Source: Alphaproteobacteria bacterium
Lineage (GTDB): Bacteria; Pseudomonadota; Alphaproteobacteria; Rhodobacterales; Rhodobacteraceae
Direction: 5' to 3'
NCBI GenBank assembly: GCA_030426685.1
Contig: JAUHYC010000009.1
Location: 16,139-80,138, forward strand
DNA length: 64,000 bases
The notes below the pieces were generated by a model that did not search any database, was not told where the DNA came from, and worked only from the letters and a program-made list of their open reading frames with translations. The translations under genes and the position numbers were made by a program. Positions 43,296 through 52,098 of this stretch are shown in pieces. The stretch's first letter is position 1, and each line of letters starts with the position of its first letter.

Positions 43296-45737
43296 TCAGC
43301 TCTCGCTCACGTTGGTATCGGGCGCCCTGGCGAATGATCTGCGAATCTCGGCAAATTCTGTTAACCGTTCTTCGACGCGGAAATTCAGGCTGTGCCGAGG
43401 GAAAGCACCGTCTTCACCCCGCTTACCGGCCTCAAGCCCCGTGAGAATAGCAATCCCGTCTTCAACCGTTCTCATGGGGAATATTCTGAACCGCCCCTGA
43501 TCGACCGCATCGACCACGCGACGCCGCAGGGACAGGTTTCTGACGTTGGCATCGGGGATCAGCACACCCTGCCGACCGGTTAAGCCGCGTTCATCACAAA
43601 CATCAAAGAAGCCCTCGATCTTTTCATTCACTCCGCCAATTGCCTGAATGTCGCCAAACTGGTTTACCGAACCGGTGATCGCAAAGGATTGGTCAATTGG
43701 TGCTTCGGCCAGCGAAGACAGCAACGCGATCAGTTCTGCCGCCGAGGCACTGTCGCCATCGACACCACCATAGCTTTGTTCGAACACCAGACTGGCCCAA
43801 AGCGACATCGGCGCGCGCGTGGCATAGGTGGCTGCCAGATATCCCTGCAGGATCAGCATGCCCTTGGAATGAATGGGGCCACCCAGTTCAGTTTCGCGTT
43901 CAATGTCAATCAGCTTTCCCGTGCCGGGCCGGGTGCGTGCGGTCAGTCGGGAAGGGCGGCCAAACGACGTGCCACCAACCCGAAGGACGGACAACGCATT
44001 GATCTGGCCAGCACGATGGCCATCGGTGTCGATCATGAGGGTGCCGCGCTGGATTGCTTCCTGTCCCAATGCCCGCAGGCGTCCTGCTCTGCGCTCCCGC
44101 TCGAATATGGCCTGTTCGATGTTATCTTCACCGATCAGGTCAGCGCCGCTTGACCGCGCCCAATACTCTGCCTCACGCAATAAGTCGGACAAGCTTCCAG
44201 TGTTGAGTGTCAGGCGGTCGACGTCGCCGCACAGCCGTGTGCTTTCATTCATCAGCCGCACCACGGCAGCCGCATCCAGCGCGCGCGTTCCGGCCTGACG
44301 GGCCAGATCTGAAATCAGCGTCGCATATTCGGGCAAAACCGTGGTATCGTCGATGTCCAGATGGTCGTCGAAATCTGCCTCAAGCTTGAACAATTGTTGA
44401 AAGTCAGGATCCAGAGCCGACAGCAGGTAGTAGTGTGGCCGTTCACCGATCAGGATGACTCTTACATTCAGTGACACCGGGTCGGGCGTCAGCGAAATTG
44501 TGGACACCATGCCCAGACGCTCACCGGGTGAATAGATTGAGATCTCACCGGTTCGCAGGCATCGTTTCAGCGCATCCCATGACAATGGTTCTGACAGAAC
44601 TTGCCTGACATCCAGAACCAGATACCCGCCATTCGCGCGATGAAGTGCGCCGGGTTTGATCATGGTGAAGTTTGTCACCAGCGTACCCATTTCCGAGGCG
44701 TACTCAATCCGGCCTATCAGATTGGCCAGTGTCGGCAGATCCTCTTTTACAACCGGGGCACCGGCGTCTTCTTCACCGTTGGCAACCATGACATTCACGC
44801 AGTAGCGCTGAAACTGTGGTTTGGCGTAGTGCTTGGTCGTGGCAACTGGAAACGGCCCGGCTGCGGCACCGTCCTCGCGGGCCAGAAACAATTCGGCGTT
44901 CTCGATCATGTCAATGCGTACCGCTTTGAGGAACTCCTGCACCGGCGTGTGTTCAGAGAACGCTGTTGTCACTTCGGCGATGGCATCATTCACACCGTCA
45001 TTCGCCAGAGAATAGTTCAACTGCTCAACTTGATTGCGATGCTCTTTCTCACGCTTGGGAACAGCTTTCAGCACTTCGGACAGGTGCTTTTGAGTTTCTT
45101 CGATTGCAGCATCCAGTTCCTCGCGTTCTTTATCTGAAAGCGCCTCGTACTGCTCTTGAGCGAGCACTTTGTCATCGCTCAATCCGGCAAAACTGAAACC
45201 CATCGGCGTCCTTACAATGGCCACATTGCGCGCCCGTGCATTCTCAAAGACTTCAGCCATTTCCGCTTCGTGCTCTGATGAATACCTTTCCTCAATGGTA
45301 CGCCGCCGTGACTGATAGTCTTCGGACTCAAATAACGCCGGCAATTGGTTGGCCAGATCATCCACCAACGTTTCCATCAACTTGCGCAACTTGTTTGCCG
45401 ATCCCGCTGGCAATTCGATCGCGATTGGTTTGTGCGGTGCTTCGAAATTGTTGACATAGACCCAATCACCTGGAAGAGATTTGGTTATCGCGGCTTCTGC
45501 CAGGATCGAATGTGTGATGGCGTGACGTCCACTGCCGGGCTGACCCAGGACAAAGGCATGAAAGTCTGAATAAGGAACTGATGCGGACATGCGAAGTGCA
45601 CCCACTGCCCGCCGCTGTCCCAACCAGCCTTCGGTTGCCGGCAAATCTGCGGTCGACGAAAAATCCAGTGCTTCCGTCGAAATAGCCGGACCCAATCGGC
45701 TGACGGATAGTGGTTCTGGTCCGATGGATTTAGGCAT
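43296..45737 (-). CDS. Lon-related ATP-dependent protease (LonB/YcbZ-like, AAA_32 type)
   Basis: This 813-residue protein has an N-terminal region with a P-loop-like VLGQPGSGRHA (near 62-72, with Arg-His at the usual Lys-Ser position), a long helical insertion (about 170-260), an AAA core with LVLDVRQVLSEPLSWDALKR, and a C-terminal Lon protease domain. The catalytic Ser lies in GVDGDSASAAELIALLSSLA and the Lys in GGVNEKIEGFFD. It is therefore a proteolytically competent Lon-type enzyme of the YcbZ class; the Arg in the P-loop is common in that class. It is downstream of an alcohol dehydrogenase gene (18-base gap) and upstream of the USP-like gene. Confidence 0.88.
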   Translation of the reverse strand: MPKSIGPEPLSVSRLGPAISTEALDFSSTADLPATEGWLGQRRAVGALRMSASVPYSDFHAFVLGQPGSGRHAITHSILAEAAITKSLPGDWVYVNNFEAPHKPIAIELPAGSANKLRKLMETLVDDLANQLPALFESEDYQSRRRTIEERYSSEHEAEMAEVFENARARNVAIVRTPMGFSFAGLSDDKVLAQEQYEALSDKEREELDAAIEETQKHLSEVLKAVPKREKEHRNQVEQLNYSLANDGVNDAIAEVTTAFSEHTPVQEFLKAVRIDMIENAELFLAREDGAAAGPFPVATTKHYAKPQFQRYCVNVMVANGEEDAGAPVVKEDLPTLANLIGRIEYASEMGTLVTNFTMIKPGALHRANGGYLVLDVRQVLSEPLSWDALKRCLRTGEISIYSPGERLGMVSTISLTPDPVSLNVRVILIGERPHYYLLSALDPDFQQLFKLEADFDDHLDIDDTTVLPEYATLISDLARQAGTRALDAAAVVRLMNESTRLCGDVDRLTLNTGSLSDLLREAEYWARSSGADLIGEDNIEQAIFERERRAGRLRALGQEAIQRGTLMIDTDGHRAGQINALSVLRVGGTSFGRPSRLTARTRPGTGKLIDIERETELGGPIHSKGMLILQGYLAATYATRAPMSLWASLVFEQSYGGVDGDSASAAELIALLSSLAEAPIDQSFAITGSVNQFGDIQAIGGVNEKIEGFFDVCDERGLTGRQGVLIPDANVRNLSLRRRVVDAVDQGRFRIFPMRTVEDGIAILTGLEAGKRGEDGAFPRHSLNFRVEERLTEFAEIRRSFARAPDTNVSES

Positions 45738-45755
45738 GACACTCTCCTGTTCGGA

Positions 45756-46739
45756 TCAGGGCACGATCACTGCCGCTCCCTGTAGGCGGCCGTGGCGCAC
45801 GTCGTTCAGAGCCCTGTTGGCGTCGGCCAGAGAATACGTCTGCGTTCGGGTCGTAATTCCCGCCTGCTGAGCCAGAGGAAAGAACTCCTCCCCGTCTCGC
45901 CGTGTCAGATTTGCGACCGATAAAATGTGTCGCTCGCCCCACAAATCGGCATAGGCGAAAGAGGGAATGTCGCTCATATGGATGCCGCCGCATATCACCT
46001 TGCCACCTTTGCGCACCGCTTTCAATGCAGCGGGCACCAAGGCCCCGACGGGTGCAAAGATAATTGCTGCGTCCAGTTCGACGGGCGGGCGTTCTTCTGA
46101 CTCGCCTGCCCAGACGGCGCCAAGGTCGCGGGCAAAGGCTTGAGCTTCCGTGTCTCCTTGTCGGGTCAATGCATAGACTTTCCGTCCTTGCCAGACCATC
46201 AGCTGGGTCAGGATATGCGCAGCGGCGCCAAATCCGTAAAGACCGATGTTTTGAGCATTTTCTGCCTTCCGAAGGCAGCGATACCCAATCAGCCCGGCAC
46301 AAAGCAATGGCGCCAGAGAAATGGGGTCGGCGTCTTCGGGCAACGGGAACACGTAGCCTGCATCGGCGATACAGGCCTCGGCGAACCCGCCATTTCGGGT
46401 ATAGCCGGTGAACACAGGAGCATCGCACAGGTTTTCTTGTGAATTGCGGCAGTAGTGACAGTGATGGCAGGTCGAACCCAGCCAGGGCACGCCAATGCGC
46501 TGTCCGATCTGAAGCCCGGAAACATCCGCGCCTTTGGATTTGATCCTGCCTACGATCTCGTGCCCCGGAACCAGCGGCAGGACTGGCTCGGTCAATTCTC
46601 CGTCGACCACGTGGAGGTCGGTCCGGCAAACACCACAGGCTTCAACCTTGATCAGAACGTCGTTCGGAGCAGGGTCGGGCAGCTGAATATCTTCAAGTCG
46701 AAGGGCATTGCTTGCCCCATGATAAACCATAGCGCGCAT
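45756..46739 (-). CDS. Zinc-dependent alcohol dehydrogenase family protein
   Basis: From ATG 46739 the protein has 327 residues, with CAGGAGGAAAAGCA before it; in-frame codons to 46772 are less likely. It has the catalytic-zinc motifs GVCRTDLHVV and PGHEIVGRI, the four-Cys structural zinc loop in CHHCHYCRNSQENLC, and the Rossmann region IGLYGFGAAAHILTQL. It belongs to the MDR family of NAD(P)-dependent alcohol dehydrogenases. It heads the operon with Lon and USP-like genes and is divergent from a universal stress protein, sharing a 224-base control region with an FNR-type box. Confidence 0.9.
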   Translation of the reverse strand: MRAMVYHGASNALRLEDIQLPDPAPNDVLIKVEACGVCRTDLHVVDGELTEPVLPLVPGHEIVGRIKSKGADVSGLQIGQRIGVPWLGSTCHHCHYCRNSQENLCDAPVFTGYTRNGGFAEACIADAGYVFPLPEDADPISLAPLLCAGLIGYRCLRKAENAQNIGLYGFGAAAHILTQLMVWQGRKVYALTRQGDTEAQAFARDLGAVWAGESEERPPVELDAAIIFAPVGALVPAALKAVRKGGKVICGGIHMSDIPSFAYADLWGERHILSVANLTRRDGEEFFPLAQQAGITTRTQTYSLADANRALNDVRHGRLQGAAVIVP

Positions 46740-46888
46740 TTGCTTTTCCTCCTGATCACTCATGCTACGCAACCGACATCTGGAAAGTCATGACCGAGAT
46801 CAAAGGTAACCGCCTGTTGGACCAATTGCGCCCCAAACGATGGCTGATCCAGCGGAGCCAGAAGATCATATCCTAGCTTTTATTTTGT

Positions 46889-46902
46889 TGATCAGGATCA
46901 GT
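46889..46902. promoter_or_regulatory. FNR-type box between adh and usp
   Basis: TTGAT-CAGG-ATCAG matches the FNR/Anr consensus TTGAT-N4-ATCAA at nine of ten positions. It lies in the divergent space between the alcohol dehydrogenase operon and the universal stress gene, 62 bases before the latter's start. Confidence 0.55.
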
Positions 46903-46963
46903 TGCTTTACCGTCGAAACCGATAGAATGAAAACGAATTGACGTATCGCAGGAGGAGACAGTT

Positions 46964-47812
46964 ATGATGAACCACGAAACATCCCTCTTAGTTATCGATA
47001 AGGATACAAGTGATAATGTAGTCGCGGAATCTGCAGAGGCGGCGAGGGTTCGACAGACACATCTGGTCTGCCTTTTACTGGGATCGGCAGTTCCGCTTCC
47101 CTACTACGCGTATGGTGCCCCTCCTTATGGCGGAATGACAGTTCCTGACAACTGGAAGGAACTCGTGCAAGAAGAGCGGTCCATCAGGGAAGCCCGAGTA
47201 GAGGCAATCAACAGCTTACTCGAGAGGTCTGGCGCATCTGGTGACGTTCAGACTGTGATCAATGCCGAGGTCGACATAAAGCATGATGTGGCGCTTCGTG
47301 CCAGAACCTGTGATATCGCACATATCGCTCAAAACGTACGCGAGAACAAAGAGTTGTTTAAAAGTGCGGCTTACGGAGTTTTATTCAATTCTCCCATCGG
47401 GCTTGTCTTGAATGGCGATCCTATTTCAGTCAGAAGCAACATCTTTGTTGCCTGGAACAGCAGCCACGCAGCATCGAGTGCTGTCCATGCAGCCTTGCCC
47501 TATCTCAAAACGGCCGAAAGCGTCACAATCGGATGCTTTGACCCCGAGATGACCTCTGAGCTGGATGGCGAAGATCCGGGAACTGATGTTGCAGCTTGGC
47601 TCAGCCACCATGGCTGCAATGTGACGGTCTTGCAGTTACCAAGTGGTGGTCGCGAAATCGGTCAATGCATACACGATCGCGCGCGCGAAGCCGGGGCCGA
47701 TCTTGTCGTTATGGGGGCCTATGGTCATTCGCGCACTAGAGAAGCTGTATTTGGCGGGACCACCCGGACAATGATGGAACAGACCGATCTCCCGGTTCTC
47801 TTGGCCCACTAG
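46964..47812 (+). CDS. Universal stress protein (tandem UspA domains)
   Basis: This 282-residue protein has a degenerate N-terminal UspA fold and a C-terminal UspA domain with the nucleotide motif VVMGAYGHSRTREAVFGGTT (G-x2-G-x9-G-T). GCAGGAGGAGACAGTT before ATG 46964 gives a strong ribosome site; a second ATG follows directly at 46967. UspA proteins with this signature bind ATP and are induced by starvation, oxygen limitation and oxidative stress. The FNR box upstream suggests low-oxygen induction. Confidence 0.87.
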   Translation: MMNHETSLLVIDKDTSDNVVAESAEAARVRQTHLVCLLLGSAVPLPYYAYGAPPYGGMTVPDNWKELVQEERSIREARVEAINSLLERSGASGDVQTVINAEVDIKHDVALRARTCDIAHIAQNVRENKELFKSAAYGVLFNSPIGLVLNGDPISVRSNIFVAWNSSHAASSAVHAALPYLKTAESVTIGCFDPEMTSELDGEDPGTDVAAWLSHHGCNVTVLQLPSGGREIGQCIHDRAREAGADLVVMGAYGHSRTREAVFGGTTRTMMEQTDLPVLLAH

Positions 47813-47888
47813 CCAAATCCGGTTGCGCATTGGGTACGTTTCGTCCCAGATCGAATTCAATTGCCGCCGGCGCAGGCTGAGATGTGGT

Positions 47889-48383
47889 TCAAGGTGTAAT
47901 TAATTGGCGTTTGAGTACATCAACCATCATTTCGGCTTGTGCGCTGTCGAGACGACCGTGGCCTGGAAGAAATTCCTCGGCGTTTCTATCGGAGTAGCGC
48001 CCGAATAGAATTCCATCGCGAATGATCAGTTCCCTGCGCGCGAAAACAACCGCGCGATCGTGGCAGTAGATACATCTTTCTCTAAACAGGTTTCCGGATT
48101 CCTGTATGGCCCAAAAGTGCCGCAGAAGTAACTTGATTTCGGATTCCGACAGCTTGCCGTGCCCGGATACCAAAAGATCAGAGACAGATTGCTGTGAACC
48201 TTTACCCACAAGCTCCCCGTCAGAGATGCTGACGTTTTCTACAACAAATTCACCGGCATGGGGAGCGTGACAACCAGCACAGTTTTGTTCGTAAACAAGA
48301 TGCGCGTCGACGTCCTGCGCCACTGCAGGAAACCCTAAGAACAATATACTTACTGCCCATTGAAAGATTGCGAGACGTCCCAT
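47889..48383 (-). CDS. Di-heme c-type cytochrome (periplasmic)
   Basis: From ATG 48383 the protein has 164 residues. It has a signal peptide (MGRLAIFQWAVSILFLGFPAVAQ) and two CxxCH heme-binding motifs, CAGCH (about residue 38) and CIYCH (about 104), so it should carry two c-type hemes. It is a small soluble electron carrier of unknown partner. A perfect FNR-type palindrome lies 87 bases before this start, which suggests expression under low oxygen. Each heme segment starts a similar unit of about 65 residues, so an internal duplication is likely. Confidence 0.85.
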   Translation of the reverse strand: MGRLAIFQWAVSILFLGFPAVAQDVDAHLVYEQNCAGCHAPHAGEFVVENVSISDGELVGKGSQQSVSDLLVSGHGKLSESEIKLLLRHFWAIQESGNLFRERCIYCHDRAVVFARRELIIRDGILFGRYSDRNAEEFLPGHGRLDSAQAEMMVDVLKRQLITP

Positions 48384-48469
48384 GACCATCCTGATCCGCG
48401 GGTGGGAGAAAGCACAGTTGTACGTGTTTTATGCAATGAAAAGGTATTCCAATTCTGGTCGATTTTGAA

Positions 48470-48483
48470 TTGATCATCATCAA
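48470..48483. promoter_or_regulatory. Perfect FNR-type box before the cytochrome gene
   Basis: TTGAT-CATC-ATCAA is a perfect match to the FNR consensus and fully palindromic in its half-sites. It is 87 bases before the cytochrome start (minus strand) and about 70 bases before the MacB-like fragment on the plus strand. Confidence 0.75.
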
Positions 48484-48552
48484 CCGGCCCATAAAACATT
48501 ATCACCGGAAGCGCTGACAATTGAGGTTCAAATCAGGTTTTGGGCGTGATGC

Positions 48553-48945
48553 ATGGGCTACACCCCATTGTTCAGACAGTTTCCGGCGATGGTCAGCCTG
48601 CTGGTGGGCGGCATTGGGATCATGAATATCATGCTGGTGTCGGTCACCGAACGAACGCGCGAAATCGGCATCCGACTGGCGATCGAGGCCCAGTCCGGGC
48701 AGGTGCTGCTGCAATTTCTTGTCGAAGCTGTTGTCCTGTCGCTGATAGGTGGATGGATCGGTGTCGCTTTGGGGCTGATACTGGCCTATTTTGGCGCACG
48801 CATACTGTCCGTCCCGTTTGCCCCGGACCCGGGGATCATCCTGATTGCATTTGGGTTTTCGGCAGCCGTTGGCGTAGTCTTCGGTTATTTCCCGGCCCGG
48901 CGTGCGGCCAGGCTGGACCCGATTGAGGCACTCAGACATGAATAG
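48553..48945 (+). pseudogene. MacB-type ABC transporter permease fragment (C-terminal FtsX domain)
   Basis: The 130-residue frame contains VSLLVGGIGIMNIMLVSVTE, RTREIGIRLAIEA and the terminal FGYFPARRAARLDPIEALRH, the C-terminal FtsX domain of MacB-like permeases. The first 12 codons are unrelated, so the ATPase and periplasmic parts (about 500 residues) are missing. It is a truncated remnant. Its stop codon overlaps the start of the next gene (ATGAATAG), which suggests that the two were once in one operon. Confidence 0.8.
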
Positions 48946-50287
48946 ACGATCGCCCCCTTGCCGATCTCGGCTTAGTTTCATGAACAGGGTCTTTTTTCTC
49001 ATATCAGCCTATCTTCTGGTCTTGCTACTTCCGCTCTGGCTGAGCTGGAGCCTGGGCTGGCCACCCCGACCCTGGCACCAGGAAATCGCCTCGGGTCTGG
49101 GCATGCTGGCGTTTTCAATCATTCTGGTGGAGTTCATCCTGTCGGGGCGGTTCCGGCGCATTTCATCCGGCATTGGCATGGATGTAACAATGCGGGTTCA
49201 TCAGGTCATGGCACGCTTGGCCTTGGGGTTCGCGGTGCTGCATCCACTGTTCTATCAGGGGTCGAAGACTGGCGGGCCACGCCCCTGGGACGTCACGCGG
49301 CAGCTGACACTCACAACCGATTTGACAGCCTTGGCAACCGGTATCGCGGCTTGTCTTCTGTTGCCCGTTCTGGTTCTTTCGGCGATCAGCCGGACCAAAC
49401 AGAACTACAGGTACGAGGTCTGGCGTCTGACCCATGGGATCGGAGCCCTGTTGATTGCGGGACTGTTGCTGCATCACACGATCGCGGCAGGGCGCTACGG
49501 ATCACAGCCGGTCCTGACGACCATCTGGGCCGCTATGACGGCAATAGCGGTCGGGTCGCTGCTGTTTGTGTATCTGGTTGAACCGATGCGGCAGCGTCTC
49601 AGGCCTTGGAAAGTGGTTTCAGTACGCAGGCTGACACCCAGGCAATGGGAACTTCGGATTGGCCCAAACGGTCACGACGGGCTGACATACAAGGCGGGTC
49701 AGTTCGCCTGGCTGAATGTCGGAAACAGTACGTTTTCGTTGCATGAGAACCCATTTTCGATAAGCTCGGCACCGGCGGCGGGGCCAGAGATATCCTTTGT
49801 GATCAAAGAGCTTGGTGATTTCACCGGCTCACTTGAGCATATCAGGCCCGGTAGTCATGCCTATCTGGATGGTCCCCACGGCAGCCTTACGGTGGTCGGG
49901 CGAACAGAGGCCGGCATAGTGCTTGTCGCAGGCGGTGTTGGAATAGCGCCAATGCTCAGTATTCTGCGCCAGAATCGGCTGACCAGTGACGCACGGGACC
50001 TCAAACTCATTTATGGAAACCGTAAAGAAAGCCAGATCGTCTATCGCGAGGAACTGGCAGGTGAAGACGTGGTGTTCGCCCTCTCAGAGCCAGATGAGGA
50101 CTGGGGTGGAGAAGTTGGACTGGTAGATGGCGCGCTTTTGGACCGTGTTCTGGCGCCTAAGCAGTATTCGCAATGGCTTTTTGTTCTTTGTGGACCTGCG
50201 GTTATGATGGACGTGGTAGAAGATCACCTGATTGCACGCGGCACCCCATCACACCGCATACTCTCGGAAAGGTTCGACTATGACTGA
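48938..50287 (+). CDS. Ferric reductase-like transmembrane flavoprotein
   Basis: From ATG 48938 the protein has 449 residues. It has about six N-terminal helices (to about residue 220) with conserved His in VLHPLFYQ and LLHHTIAA (likely heme b ligands), then an FAD-binding segment with HENPFSISSAP and an NAD(P)-binding domain with GIVLVAGGVGIAPMLSILRQ. This is the ferric reductase/NADPH oxidase-like layout (FRE, MsrQ-like membrane part fused to a ferredoxin reductase). It would move electrons from NAD(P)H to a periplasmic acceptor. The GAGGCACTCAGAC ribosome site lies in the end of the MacB fragment; the next small gene overlaps its stop. Confidence 0.87.
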   Translation: MNRRSPPCRSRLSFMNRVFFLISAYLLVLLLPLWLSWSLGWPPRPWHQEIASGLGMLAFSIILVEFILSGRFRRISSGIGMDVTMRVHQVMARLALGFAVLHPLFYQGSKTGGPRPWDVTRQLTLTTDLTALATGIAACLLLPVLVLSAISRTKQNYRYEVWRLTHGIGALLIAGLLLHHTIAAGRYGSQPVLTTIWAAMTAIAVGSLLFVYLVEPMRQRLRPWKVVSVRRLTPRQWELRIGPNGHDGLTYKAGQFAWLNVGNSTFSLHENPFSISSAPAAGPEISFVIKELGDFTGSLEHIRPGSHAYLDGPHGSLTVVGRTEAGIVLVAGGVGIAPMLSILRQNRLTSDARDLKLIYGNRKESQIVYREELAGEDVVFALSEPDEDWGGEVGLVDGALLDRVLAPKQYSQWLFVLCGPAVMMDVVEDHLIARGTPSHRILSERFDYD

Positions 50288-50387
50288 TTTGCTCAGGCGT
50301 GTTTCCCTGCGCCGCAGGGTCTCACTGGCGATCTGGATTGTGGTCGTTGTCCTATGTGCCGCCATACTCGGCTTCGCGCTGCGGTAG
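50280..50387 (+). CDS. Small single-pass membrane protein
   Basis: A 35-codon frame begins at ATG 50280, overlapping the last 8 bases of the ferric-reductase-like gene, with AAAGGTTCGACT as ribosome site. The product is basic at the N-terminus (MTDLLRRVSLRRRVSLAIWI) and then hydrophobic, a single membrane helix with positive residues on the inside. Translational coupling suggests it is a small subunit or regulator of the flavoprotein. Confidence 0.6.
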   Translation: MTDLLRRVSLRRRVSLAIWIVVVVLCAAILGFALR

Positions 50388-50431
50388 GAGGGGGTGGATG
50401 ACCCATCAGGTGCTGCATATTGGTCTTCCTG

Positions 50432-51844
50432 ATGGATAAGCTGAACCAAAATACTCTCGCAATTGCTTTAGGGGCGATGTGCCTGGTGGGAGCGATCATG
50501 CTGAGCCCACCCGCAGGTATGTCAGCCAGCGCGTGGCAAGCTGCGGGGCTTGCGACCCTGATGGCGTTGTGGTGGCTGACTGAACCAATCCCGCTGGCGG
50601 CGACCGCGCTTCTACCACTCGCAGTGGCCCCTGTTCTGGGCCTCATGCCGCTTGCCGATGTCGCCCCATATTACAGCCACCCGATCATCATTCTGTTTCT
50701 CGGGGGGTTCCTGCTGGCTAAGACAATCGAGAGATGGGGCCTGCATCAAAGGCTGGCGCAACGAATGCTTGGCCTTGCGGGCCAAAGCCAGAGTGGTGTT
50801 CTCGCCGCGGTAATGGCGACAACCGCATTCTTAAGCCTTTGGATCAGCAACACAGCCTCTGCGATGGTCATCGCACCGATCGTGGCGGCAATTGCAGGGT
50901 CGCAGCAATCAGATCAAAAATTTGGGGCCGCTCTGATGCTGGGTGTGGCCTTTTCAGCCACGATCGGCGGCATGGGGTCGTTGATCGGGACCCCGCCCAA
51001 TGCCATTTTTGCAGCCTATGTCGGATCGACATACGGGATCGAAATCGGATTTGCGCAATGGGCGGCAGTTGGATTGCCCGTTTCGGCGATACTGTTGGTT
51101 ATCACCTGGTTTGTTCTTGCGCGTGTGACACCCGGCATCTCGGTCATCAAGCTGCAAACACCTTTTGATCCTCCCGACACCGGGATATCGGTCGCTGAAC
51201 GAAGAACCGCAGTGATCGCTGTTCTTACCGCTTTGGCGTGGATCATGCGCCCGCTGGTTGACTGGTTGATACCCGGGCTTGCCCTGACCGATGCAGGTAT
51301 CGCCATGATGGCAGCAATGGCCCTGTTCCTCGTACCAGCGGGTTGTGGCGATAGGCTGTTGGACTGGAATACGGCCGCAACATTGCGCTGGGATGTTCTT
51401 GTGCTGTTTGGCGGTGGGTTGGCGTTGGCCGGAATAATGGAACGATCAGGTTTGGCCAGCTGGATTGGGGGGCAGACCGAGGCATTGCATGCGATGCCGA
51501 CGCTGTTGCTGATCTTTCTGATGGCCGCGCTAATCGTCTATGTTGGCGAACTGGCCAGCAACACCGCCATGGCCGCCGTTTTCCTGCCGGTGGCCAGCGC
51601 TGCAGCCGTTGCGCTGGGCCGGGATCCCATAAGCTTTCTGCTTCCGGTGGCTTTTGCCGCATCGGTCGGGTTCATGCTTCCTGTTGCAACTCCGCCAAAT
51701 GCCATAGTGTTTGGCACATCTTACGTCACCCGGAGCAACATGTTGCGCGCCGGTGTGCCCTTGGATGTGATTGGCATCCTTGTAGCGGTTCTTGTGAGTT
51801 TTTTCCTTGGTCCGATAGTGTTTAGCCCTGACACAATCTGGTGA
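50432..51844 (+). CDS. SLC13/DASS family anion:sodium symporter
   Basis: From ATG 50432 the protein has 470 residues; an in-frame TTG at 50420 is also possible. About twelve helices with the DASS signature segments ATTAFLSLWISNTASAMVIA, GGMGSLIGTPPNAIFAAYVG and the second SNT/PPN pair, ELASNTAMAAVFLPVA and ATPPNAIVFGTSYV. Members take up di- or tricarboxylates or sulfate with sodium. It follows the small membrane protein by 44 bases on the same strand. No clear feature in 51845-52098 after it. Confidence 0.9.
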   Translation: MDKLNQNTLAIALGAMCLVGAIMLSPPAGMSASAWQAAGLATLMALWWLTEPIPLAATALLPLAVAPVLGLMPLADVAPYYSHPIIILFLGGFLLAKTIERWGLHQRLAQRMLGLAGQSQSGVLAAVMATTAFLSLWISNTASAMVIAPIVAAIAGSQQSDQKFGAALMLGVAFSATIGGMGSLIGTPPNAIFAAYVGSTYGIEIGFAQWAAVGLPVSAILLVITWFVLARVTPGISVIKLQTPFDPPDTGISVAERRTAVIAVLTALAWIMRPLVDWLIPGLALTDAGIAMMAAMALFLVPAGCGDRLLDWNTAATLRWDVLVLFGGGLALAGIMERSGLASWIGGQTEALHAMPTLLLIFLMAALIVYVGELASNTAMAAVFLPVASAAAVALGRDPISFLLPVAFAASVGFMLPVATPPNAIVFGTSYVTRSNMLRAGVPLDVIGILVAVLVSFFLGPIVFSPDTIW

Positions 51845-52098
51845 TTCACAACCCTTGTGGATGCCGATGGATATCGTTGCCTAGCTTTACCCATTGTCCA
51901 TAGTCTCGGAGGCGTTCGGCAGGATTATGGCCAGACCGATGTGTTCAACGGTAACACTCTGCGGCATCTGACACACAGGCTTCTACTCTTCCAGATGACA
52001 CAATACCAACTGTCGCCAAGCAGTTCGTTGTAACCAAAGGTGCTCGGTGCGAACTGCAACTGAAGCGAAACTCTCACGGCGGGTATGGAAAACAGGTG

